A stretch of DNA of 11,255 bases from CAZYPU01 sp049642705 (GTDB taxonomy: Bacteria; Omnitrophota; Gorgyraeia; JABMRN01; RBG-13-46-9), in assembly GCA_049642705.1 (NCBI GenBank), contig JBARPB010000007.1, positions 1 through 11,255 of the forward strand, written 5' to 3'. Positions 1-6,400 of this stretch are shown here, piece after piece. How positions within the stretch are numbered: position 1 is the stretch's first letter; every line of letters begins with the position of its first letter. The position numbers and the translations under genes were made by a program. Below the pieces are notes generated by a model that worked only from the letters and a program-made list of their open reading frames with translations, ran no database searches and was not told the origin of the DNA.

Positions 1-296
1 GAAGCATAAAACCCCACAAAAAAGCCAAGGGCGAGGTCTACATCCTGACAAAAGAGGAAGGCGGCCGCCACACACCGTTTTTCAACGGCTACAGGCCCCA
101 GTTCTACTTCAGGACAACCGACGTAACAGGCTCTGTCACGCTCCCCAAGGATGTGGAAATGGTTATGCCCGGCGACAACGTAACAATCGAAATAGCCCTC
201 ATAGAGCCCATCGCGATGGAAAATGGGCTGAGGTTCGCCATACGCGAAGGCGGACACACCGTCGGCGCAGGCGTAATAACGGAGATTATCGAATAA
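1..296 (+). CDS. tuf: Elongation factor Tu, C-terminal part (5' truncated by window)
   Basis: EF-Tu is the GTPase that brings aminoacyl-tRNA to the ribosomal A site. Only the last 97 complete codons are present, starting at base 3 and ending with TAA at 294-296. They cover the end of domain II/start of domain III through the C-terminus. The family-typical strings GYRPQFYFRTTDVTG, the MVMPGDN turn and the closing LRFAIREGGHTVGAGVI are all readable, and the protein ends GVITEIIE, close to the usual EF-Tu end. The GTPase domain lies upstream of the window, so its G motifs cannot be checked. The next gene, rpmG, begins one base after the stop codon, which suggests co-transcription. No frameshift or odd residue is seen in the visible part. 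Confidence 0.98.
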   Translation, partial: SIKPHKKAKGEVYILTKEEGGRHTPFFNGYRPQFYFRTTDVTGSVTLPKDVEMVMPGDNVTIEIALIEPIAMENGLRFAIREGGHTVGAGVITEIIE

Positions 297-297
297 T

Positions 298-456
298 ATG
301 CCGGCGGAAATTATTACATTCGAATGCACCGAGTGCAAGAGGCGCAATTACAGCTCTTTAAAAAACAAGAAGAAAAATCCGAATCGCCTGGAGCGTTCCA
401 AGTATTGCAGGTTCTGCCGGAAACACACCAAGCATAAGGAAATAAAGAAAACTTGA
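298..456 (+). CDS. rpmG: Large ribosomal subunit protein bL33, zinc-binding form
   Basis: This encodes a 52-residue basic protein, the usual size for L33, a small protein near the E site of the 50S subunit. It carries two CXXC pairs (C10/C13 and C37/C40), the zinc ribbon of the C+ paralogue class, so its abundance may respond to zinc where C- paralogues exist; none is visible here. Typical L33 wording includes ITFECTECKRRNY near the N-terminus and YCRFCRKHTKHKE near the C-terminus. The ATG lies one base after the tuf TAA. A GGAG at 281-284 is 13 nt upstream, a rather long spacing, so translation may depend on coupling to tuf. The TGA stop at 454-456 overlaps the first two bases of the short direct repeat that follows. 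Confidence 0.95.
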   Translation: MPAEIITFECTECKRRNYSSLKNKKKNPNRLERSKYCRFCRKHTKHKEIKKT

Positions 457-486
457 TTACACAGATTAAAGAGGATTACACCGATT
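455..486 (+). repeat. Two direct copies of a 13-nt GATTACAC motif upstream of tRNA-Trp
   Basis: The sequence gattacacagatt (455-467) recurs as gattacaccgatt (474-486), 12 of 13 bases identical, with a 19-nt period. The pair fills most of the only real gap in the window and its first two bases lie inside the rpmG stop codon. I recall similar GATTACACAGATT / AATCTGTGTAATC strings as dispersed intergenic repeats in environmental bacterial genomes, but could not check this. No terminator hairpin and no good promoter is visible here: TTGATT at 453-458 resembles a -35 box, but the bases 17 nt on (TTACAC) match a -10 box poorly. Confidence 0.6.
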
Positions 487-490
487 GGTT

Positions 491-565
491 AGGAGCGTCG
501 GTTAACTGGCAAACCAACGGTCTCCAAAGCCGTGACTGCAGGTTCGAGTCCTGCCGCTCCTGCCA
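491..565 (+). tRNA. trnW: tRNA-Trp (anticodon CCA)
   Basis: This 75-nt sequence folds as a complete cloverleaf. The acceptor stem AGGAGCG (491-497) pairs fully with CGCTCCT (555-561). The D stem is GGTT/AACC with GG in its loop. The anticodon stem ACGGT/GCCGT encloses the loop CTCCAAA, placing CCA at 524-526. The variable loop has 4 nt, and the T stem GCAGG/CCTGC encloses TTCGAGT. The discriminator is G562, as in bacterial tRNA-Trp, and CCA is encoded at 563-565. A tRNA-Trp between rpmG and secE is a recurrent bacterial arrangement, and the tRNA must be cut out of the surrounding mRNA. The secE ATG begins only 9 nt after the CCA. Confidence 0.97.
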
Positions 566-574
566 TAGTTGTAT

Positions 575-757
575 ATGAATAAAGCCGTAAAGTTCATAAA
601 CGAAGTAAAGCTGGAACTGAAGAAGGTTTCGTGGCCGACAAGGCGGGAGCTGATTAACTCAACGGTCGTTGTCATTATTTCTGTGATTATTCTGGCGGTC
701 TTTATCGGCTTTTGCGATCTGATATGGTCGACGCTCATCAATTTCGTCATGAGGTAA
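575..757 (+). CDS. secE: Protein translocase subunit SecE, single-span form
   Basis: SecE clamps the SecY channel in the inner membrane and is essential for Sec-dependent export. From the ATG at 575 the protein has 60 residues, the size of the short one-helix SecE found in most bacteria outside the enterobacterial type. Residues 1-29 form the amphipathic cytoplasmic helix with the family signature ELKKVSWPTRREL (residues 14-26). Residues 30 to about 55 form one hydrophobic span. A TTG at 569 in the same frame would add two residues and sit 3 nt after the tRNA CCA; I prefer the ATG. Neither start has a Shine-Dalgarno sequence, because the upstream bases are the tRNA. Only one base separates its TAA from the nusG ATG. 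Confidence 0.95.
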   Translation: MNKAVKFINEVKLELKKVSWPTRRELINSTVVVIISVIILAVFIGFCDLIWSTLINFVMR

Positions 758-758
758 A

Positions 759-1292
759 ATGGCGAAGAAGTGGTACGTGATACACACGCAGACAGGCTTT
801 GAAGAAAAGGTGAAGGCGACCCTCGAGAAGAAACTCGAGCAGGCGCCCGAAGCGAAAGATTTCATCGCGCAGGTCATCGTGCCGACGGAACAGGTAGCCG
901 AGATCAAGGGCGGCAAGAAAAAAATAAGCGAGAGAAAATTTTTCCCGGGTTACGTGCTCGTGGAGATGGAACTCAACGACAACAGCTGGTATTTCGTAAA
1001 GCGTACGGCCGGCGTTACGGGTTTTGTAGGGCCGCACTCGCGGCCGACCCCGCTTACGGACGCGGAAATAAAGAATATACTAAAACAGACAGAGACGACG
1101 AAGGAAAAGCCGATACCGAAGGTCCTGTTCGAAAAGGGAGAGGCGATACGCGTGAAGGAAGGCCCGTTTAACAATTTTAACGGCGTAGTGGAAGAAGTAA
1201 ATCACGAAAAGGGCAAGGTAAAAGTAGCAATATCGATATTCGGCCGAGCAACACCTGTTGAGCTCGAGATGTGGCAGGTGGAGAAGGTTTAG
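759..1292 (+). CDS. nusG: Transcription termination/antitermination factor NusG
   Basis: NusG binds the beta' clamp helices and beta of elongating RNA polymerase, modulates pausing and links polymerase to Rho or to the ribosome through S10. The protein has 177 residues, a normal length. The NGN domain spans roughly residues 1-112, opening with KKWYVIHTQTGFEEKV and containing the conserved RKFFPGYVLVEM and TAGVTGFVG strings. The KOW domain covers roughly residues 123-177, with VKEGPFNNFNGVVEEVN as its core. There is no extra domain insertion. The start is supported by GAGG at 751-754, 4 nt from the ATG and lying at the very end of secE, so the two genes are probably translationally coupled. 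Eight of its 11 isoleucines use ATA. Confidence 0.98.
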   Translation: MAKKWYVIHTQTGFEEKVKATLEKKLEQAPEAKDFIAQVIVPTEQVAEIKGGKKKISERKFFPGYVLVEMELNDNSWYFVKRTAGVTGFVGPHSRPTPLTDAEIKNILKQTETTKEKPIPKVLFEKGEAIRVKEGPFNNFNGVVEEVNHEKGKVKVAISIFGRATPVELEMWQVEKV

Positions 1293-1299
1293 AGGCGAG

Positions 1300-1806
1300 A
1301 TGGCGAAAAAAATTAAAGCAGTAATTAAACTATACTGTCCGGCAGGACAGGCGAACCCTGCCCCTCCGGTGGGCCCTGCGCTCGGGCAGCACGGGCTCAA
1401 CATAATGCAGTTTTGCAAGTCATTTAACGATAAAACGAAGGGCAAAGGTCAGGAAGGGCTTACCCTCCCCGTTGTAATCACCGCTTACGAAGACAGGTCC
1501 TTTACCTTTATAATAAAAAGCCCGCCCTCAAGCGTGCTCCTTAAGAGGGCCTGCGGTATTGCCAAGGCAAGCGGCGAGCCGAACAAGGAAAAGGTCGGCC
1601 AGGTAACAAAAAAAGAGGTGGAAGAGATAGTGAAGACAAAGATGAAGGACTTAAACGCGAACGACATGCAGGCCGCCATGAAGATAATAGAAGGCACCGC
1701 GCGCAGCATGGGTATAGATGTAGTCGAAAAAAGAGAAGCGAAGAGACTTGAGGAAAAAGATGAGCAAAAAGAAGAAGGCGCTGGAGAAGCTGTTCGAAAA
1801 GAATAA
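1300..1806 (+). CDS. rplK: Large ribosomal subunit protein uL11 with C-terminal extension
   Basis: L11 forms, with the 23S rRNA GTPase-associated region, the platform for elongation factors and RelA; it is the thiostrepton-site protein. The N-terminal domain is clear: proline-rich CPAGQANPAPPVGPALGQHG (residues 13-32) and later FTFIIKSPPSS. The C-terminal RNA-binding domain ends with EGTARSMGIDVV at residue 142, where most L11 proteins stop. Here the frame continues for 26 charged residues (rich in E, K and R), giving 168 residues instead of about 141. The last 47 nt overlap rplA in another frame. The ATG at 1300 matches the canonical MAKKIKAVIKL start, with GAGG at 1292-1295; only 7 nt separate it from the nusG stop. 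An ATG at 1258 within nusG is rejected because it precedes the canonical N-terminus. Confidence 0.96.
   Translation: MAKKIKAVIKLYCPAGQANPAPPVGPALGQHGLNIMQFCKSFNDKTKGKGQEGLTLPVVITAYEDRSFTFIIKSPPSSVLLKRACGIAKASGEPNKEKVGQVTKKEVEEIVKTKMKDLNANDMQAAMKIIEGTARSMGIDVVEKREAKRLEEKDEQKEEGAGEAVRKE
1749..1762 (+). promoter_or_regulatory. rplA ribosome-binding site inside the rplK reading frame
   Basis: TGAGG followed by six A/G bases leads into the ATG at 1760, giving a good Shine-Dalgarno sequence (GAGG at 1750-1753) at about 6 nt spacing. It lies within rplK codons for the extra C-terminal tail. It supports the 1760 start over the in-frame TTG at 1748 and over the GTG at 1829, which would remove conserved L1 sequence. 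Confidence 0.75.
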
Positions 1807-2446
1807 GCCGTATAAACTCGAGGAAGCCGTGGCGATATTGAAAGAGGCGCCGAAGGCGAAATTCGACGAGACCGTCGAACTTTCTATAGATCTCTTCATA
1901 AGCCCGAAAGAGGCCCAGCAGCCGGTGCGCGGAACAGCGACCCTTCCTCACGGAACTGGGAGGAATATCCGGGTCGCGGTTTTTTGCAAGAGCGAAGACG
2001 CGCAAAAAGCCAAAGACGCGGGAGCTGATTTTGTCGGGGCCGACGAGTTAATAAAGAAGGTTTCGGGCGGCTTTTGCGATTTCGACGTGGCGATAGCCGC
2101 TACGAGCGTAATGCGCGAGATAGCAAAGCTTGGCAGGATACTGGGGCCGAGGGGCCTTATGCCCAACCCAAAAACAGGGACAGTTACCGATGATATAGAG
2201 AAGACGGTGAAAGAGGTAAAGGCCGGAAAAATCGAGTTTAAGATGGACAAGCAGGGCGGCATACGCCTCGGCGTCGGGAAGATCTCATTCGAAAAAGACG
2301 CGCTATGTGAAAACATAAAGCAGATTATAAAGGCGGTATTTTTGTCAAATCCGAGCTTGAACAAGCCTCAGGTCGTGAGGTCAACGACGCTTGCTACCAC
2401 GATGGGCCCGGGCCTTAAGCTTGATATTTCGGAATTCAGGAAGTAA
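1760..2446 (+). CDS. rplA: Large ribosomal subunit protein uL1
   Basis: L1 builds the mobile L1 stalk that handles deacylated tRNA at the E site; in many bacteria it also represses the L11 operon by binding its mRNA. The 228-residue product matches family length. Recognisable segments include YKLEEAVAILKEAPKAKFDETVE near the N-terminus (from residue 18), RGTATLPHGTGR, the signature ILGPRGLMPNPKTGTVT in the second domain, and STTLATTMGPGLKLDI near the C-terminus. The start at 1760 gives the expected number of residues ahead of the conserved tyrosine and has its own binding site, although it lies 47 nt inside the end of rplK. No L1-binding leader can fit in the 7-nt gap upstream of rplK, so any autogenous site would have to lie within coding sequence. 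Confidence 0.97.
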   Translation: MSKKKKALEKLFEKNKPYKLEEAVAILKEAPKAKFDETVELSIDLFISPKEAQQPVRGTATLPHGTGRNIRVAVFCKSEDAQKAKDAGADFVGADELIKKVSGGFCDFDVAIAATSVMREIAKLGRILGPRGLMPNPKTGTVTDDIEKTVKEVKAGKIEFKMDKQGGIRLGVGKISFEKDALCENIKQIIKAVFLSNPSLNKPQVVRSTTLATTMGPGLKLDISEFRK

Positions 2447-2464
2447 CTGGTTGAAAAGGTTGGT

Positions 2465-3007
2465 ATGGAAGAAAAATTCGGAATAACTACAAAGATGTAC
2501 ATGCTTAAGGAGCTCGTGGAGAGGTTCGAGTCGTCGCCCAACTTCATTATCACTAGCTACAGGGGCTTAAGCTCGCCCGAGGTCGAACGGCTCAGGAAGG
2601 ATTTGCTTAAATCCTCCTCGGTGTATTTCGTGGTTAAAAATTCTGTCCTAAAACGGGCCTTCGACCAGTTGAAGTTTGAGGACATGGCGCAATTCATCAA
2701 GGGGGGGGTTGGAATAGGCTTTACCGGAGACGTTATAGCGGCATCCAAAACGCTTGTCGGTTTTTCGAAAAACCACAATTCCTTCAAGCTGAGCTGCGCG
2801 ATGATAGACGGAAAGGTAGAGGGCGTTGAGAGGCTTAAGCATATGGCGATGCTGCCCTCCAGAGAGGTATTGCTCGCTCTCATGTTAAGCCGCATGATGA
2901 GCCCCATTACTGGATTTGTAGGGGCGCTCGGTGGGTTATTAAGAAATCTAGTTTATGCAATTAACGAGATAAAGCGGAAAAAAGAGGGAGGCAAAAAAAA
3001 TGGCTGA
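2465..3007 (+). CDS. rplJ: Large ribosomal subunit protein uL10
   Basis: L10 anchors L7/L12 dimers to the base of the ribosomal stalk through its C-terminal helix and binds 23S rRNA through its N-terminal domain. The product has 180 residues, normal for the family. Conserved N-terminal segments are FIITSYRGLS (about residues 27-36) and VYFVVKNSVLKRAF (about 53-66). MLPSREVLLALML (129-141) precedes the alpha-helical stalk-binding tail. The ATG at 2465 lies 18 nt after rplA with AGG at 2457-2459. Methionines 11 and 13 are alternative starts but have no better binding site. The short upstream gap excludes the long L10 leader known from E. coli. A run of eight Gs lies at 2701-2708, and the last codons contain A8 and overlap rplL. 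Confidence 0.96.
   Translation: MEEKFGITTKMYMLKELVERFESSPNFIITSYRGLSSPEVERLRKDLLKSSSVYFVVKNSVLKRAFDQLKFEDMAQFIKGGVGIGFTGDVIAASKTLVGFSKNHNSFKLSCAMIDGKVEGVERLKHMAMLPSREVLLALMLSRMMSPITGFVGALGGLLRNLVYAINEIKRKKEGGKKNG
2984..2991 (+). promoter_or_regulatory. Strong rplL ribosome-binding site in the end of rplJ
   Basis: The purine-rich gagggagg ends 8 nt before the ATG at 3000 and is the best Shine-Dalgarno sequence in the window. It fixes the rplL start at 3000 rather than at the internal methionines 20 or 24. A strong site is expected here because L7/L12 is needed in several copies per ribosome. Confidence 0.75.
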
Positions 3008-3440
3008 GGAGAAGAAGGAAGAAACAAAAGCGGCGAAGGTCGAGCTCACCGCCAAAATGAAAGGCGTAATGGATACGCTTGAGAAGATGACAGTTCTCGA
3101 GCTCGCGGATTTCGTCAAGGTGCTCGAAGAGAAATTCGGCGTAAGCGCGCAAGCGCCTGTGGCCGTGGCCGGAATGGCGATGGCCGGAGCGCCGGGTGCC
3201 GCCGGAGGGGCCTCGGCGGCCGAGGAGAAGACCGCCTTCACCGTGGTACTTGCGGACATCGGCAAGAACAAGATACAGGTAATCAAGGAGATACGCGCCG
3301 TAACGACCCTCGGCCTTAAGGAAGCCAAGGAACTCGTGGAAGCGGCTCCGAAGCCCGTCAAGGAAGGCGCCACAAAAGAAGAAGCGGAAAAGATAAAAGC
3401 CCAGCTCGAAAAAGTAGGCGCAAAAGTCGAGCTAAAATAA
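3000..3440 (+). CDS. rplL: Large ribosomal subunit protein bL12 (L7/L12) with N-terminal extension
   Basis: L7/L12 is the multicopy stalk protein that recruits and stimulates translation GTPases. Three parts are visible: the dimerising, L10-binding N-terminal domain (about residues 18-49, with EKMTVLELADFVKVLEEKFGV), an Ala/Gly-rich hinge (about 50-76), and the globular factor-binding domain (77-146, with KIQVIKEIRAVTTLGLKEAKELVE). At 146 residues it is longer than the usual 120-130. The excess is mainly a charged N-terminal stretch, MAEEKKEETKAAKVE, before the usual start of the domain. The strong binding site upstream and the 8-nt overlap with rplJ support the start at 3000. The 9-nt gap to rpoB leaves no room for the attenuator known between these genes in E. 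coli. Confidence 0.97.
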   Translation: MAEEKKEETKAAKVELTAKMKGVMDTLEKMTVLELADFVKVLEEKFGVSAQAPVAVAGMAMAGAPGAAGGASAAEEKTAFTVVLADIGKNKIQVIKEIRAVTTLGLKEAKELVEAAPKPVKEGATKEEAEKIKAQLEKVGAKVELK

Positions 3441-3449
3441 GAAGGAGCT

Positions 3450-6400
3450 ATGGTAAAGCGCAAGAATTACGCGAAAATAAAGAAGTGCTTCGATTTCCCT
3501 AACCTTATCGAAATCCAGCGTTCAAGCTACGAGAAATTTCTACAGCTAGGTGTCGCTAAAAACAAAAAAGAACCGAAAGGGCTGGAGGGGCTTCTTGAGG
3601 AGATGTTCCCTATCGAGACGCCGGATAAGAGGTATTTGCTGCAATATATGAATTATACCGTCGGGAAGCCGAAATACACGATTGAAGAATGTCTGAAGAC
3701 CGGTATGACGTACGCCGGGGCGTTGCGCGTGCGGCTCAGGCTGAAAACACCGAAGGAGACAAAGGAGCAGGAGGTATACCTCTCTGACATTCCTTTCATG
3801 ACGCCGACCGGCACGTTTATCATTAACGGCGACGAGCGCGTCGTGGTAAGCCAGCTTCACCGTTCTCCCGGCATCTCTTTCGAGGAATCGAGGCACCCAA
3901 GCGGCAAAAGAATCTTTTCGGCGAGAATAATACCGTACAGGGGCGCCTGGGTTGAGTTCGAATTCGACCCAACGGACATCCTCTACGTCTATCTCGACAG
4001 AAGGAAGAAATTTATCGGCTCAGTATTCTTGCGGATATTCGGTTTATCAAAGGACGAGGATATCCTGAAGGCCTTTAGCGGCATCGAGAAGGTCAAGCTG
4101 ACGCGGGAAAGCCAGCTCGCAGGATATGTTAATTTCGTTCTGGCCGAAGATATCATTGACGCGGCGTCCAATTCCATACTGGCGAAGTCGGGCGAGAGAA
4201 TAACAAAGGAACTGGCGAAAAGAATATGGAATTCGAAGATCAGGAAATTCTCGGTTTTGAGCGAGGAACTTCCTGAGATCGTGAAGACCATAGACCGGGA
4301 CTACGCGCGATCTAGGGAGGAGGCGCTTCTGGAAATTTACAGGAAACTGAGGCCTGGCGATCCGCCGACGCTGGATTCTGCGCTCGGGCTGGTCGATAGG
4401 CTTTTCTTTGACCGAAAGCGATACAGCCTCGGCCGCGTGGGGAGGTTTATGCTCAACAGGAAACTCTCCATGGACGCGCCCCTCGAGAAGACAATACTTG
4501 AGGGCGACACGCTTATAAAGGTGATAAAGAGGCTTATAAAGATAAAGAACGAAGGCGGCCCGGTAGACGACATAGACCATCTCGGCAATAGGCGCGTAAG
4601 GTCCGTGGGAGAACTTTTACTTAATCAGTTAAGAATAGGCATGGTGAGGCTTGAAAGATCTGTCAGGGAACGGATGAACATATACGACCTCGACAGCGTC
4701 ATGCCCCACAACCTGATAAACGCAAAACTCGTTTCCAGCGTCGTGAAGGACTTTTTCGGTAGGAGCCAGCTCTCGCAATTCATGGACCAGACAAACCCCC
4801 TTGCGGAACTTACGCACAAAAGAAGGCTCTCCGCGCTCGGGCCCGGCGGTTTAAGCAGGGAAAGAGCCGGTTTCGAGGTAAGGGACGTTCATTACTCCCA
4901 TTACGGCAGGATGTGCCCCATCGAGACGCCGGAAGGCCCGAACATAGGCCTTATCACCTCGCTTAGCACGTACGCCCGCGTGAACGAGTTCGGCTTTCTC
5001 GAAACGCCGTACAGAAAGGTCGAAAACGGCAGGGCAACGGAAAAAATCGAATATTTATCCGCCGACATCGAAGACGAGTACATCATTGCGCAGGCGAACG
5101 AAAGGCTGGACAAGCGCGGTTTCTTTATAAGCGACAAGATTTTCTGCAGGTACAGGCGCGATTTCATCTCGACGAATCCAAAAAACGTGCAATACATGGA
5201 CGTTTCGCCCTGTCAGCTTGTAAGCGTCGCGGCGAGCCTCATCCCGTTCCTGGAACACGACGACGCAAACCGTGCCCTCATGGGCTCGAATATGCAGCGC
5301 CAGGCAGTGCCGCTGCTGGAAACGGAAACGCCGCTCATAGGCACGGGCATGGAATACAGGACAGCCAAAGATTCCGGAACTGTCGTGGTCGCCAAGGCGA
5401 AAGGCACCGTAACCTACGTTGATTCGGAAGAAGTAGTCATAGGCGGGAAAAGGTATCGCTTAAGAAAATTCGAGCGTTCAAACGCTAACACGTGTATAAA
5501 CCAGAGGCCCCTTGTTAAACTGCATGATAAAGTAAAAGACGGCGACGTTATTGCCGATGGCGCCGCTACAAAAGACGGTGAACTCGCGCTCGGCAGGAAC
5601 GTTCTGGTGGCATTTATGCCATGGCGGGGCTATAATTTCGAGGACGCCATTCTCATAAGCGAGAAACTCCTAAAAGAGGACAAGTACACTTCGGTGCACG
5701 TGGAAGAATTCGAAAGCGAAGCCCGCGAAACGAGGCTCGGCAACGAAGAGATTACCAGGGACATTCCGAACGTAGGCGAAGAAGTCCTGCGGAACCTCGA
5801 CGCCGACGGCATCGTCAGAATCGGCGCCGAAGTTGCGCCCGGAGACATACTCGTCGGAAAAGTCACGCCCAAATCCGAGACGGAACTATCACCGGAGGAA
5901 AAACTTCTGCGCGCCATATTCGGCGAAAAAGCCGGGGACGTGAGGGACGCATCGCTCACCGTTTCGCCCGGCATCGAGGGGATAATAGTAGACGTAAAGG
6001 TTTTCGCGAGAAAAGAGGCGCGGTCAAAGACAAGGGAAGAACGGGCAAAAGAACTGAAGGAAATAAAGAAAATCGAGGAATTTTATTCGAGCCAGATAAA
6101 GAAAATCGAGGAGGAAAAAGCGCGGAAATTACACAAGCTCCTCGTCGGGCAGAAAATGGCCGCGAGCCTCTTGGATAACGAGTCCGGTAAGGTTTTGATA
6201 AAACACGACGTCGTCGTAAAGGCAAGGGACCTCGGCAAAGTAGAAAAGGCGGACCTCGATAATATAAAGGTTGCTGACAGCCCGCAGATAGAAAACGAAA
6301 TCAACAGGATAATGCACCTTCTGGACGCCCAGATAGAGGAACTATCTTACGAGCAGGAAAGAGAAATAGACCGCGTGAAAAGAGGGGACGAGCTGCCGCC

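Noticed and set aside
453..481. Possible promoter for tRNA-Trp and secE (TTGATT near -35)
   Set aside because: The expected -10 position reads TTACAC, a poor match, and the bases are better explained by the direct repeat.
1258..1299. Earlier ATG for rplK inside nusG
   Set aside because: It would add 14 residues ahead of the canonical MAKKIKAVIKL start, and a GAGG binding site fits the ATG at 1300.
1806..1832. rplA starting at GTG 1829, after the rplK stop, to avoid the overlap
   Set aside because: It would delete the conserved YKLEEAV segment of L1, whereas the ATG at 1760 gives normal length with a good binding site.
3441..3449. Attenuator or promoter between rplL and rpoB
   Set aside because: The gap is only 9 nt and holds a binding site; no hairpin with a U-run is seen.
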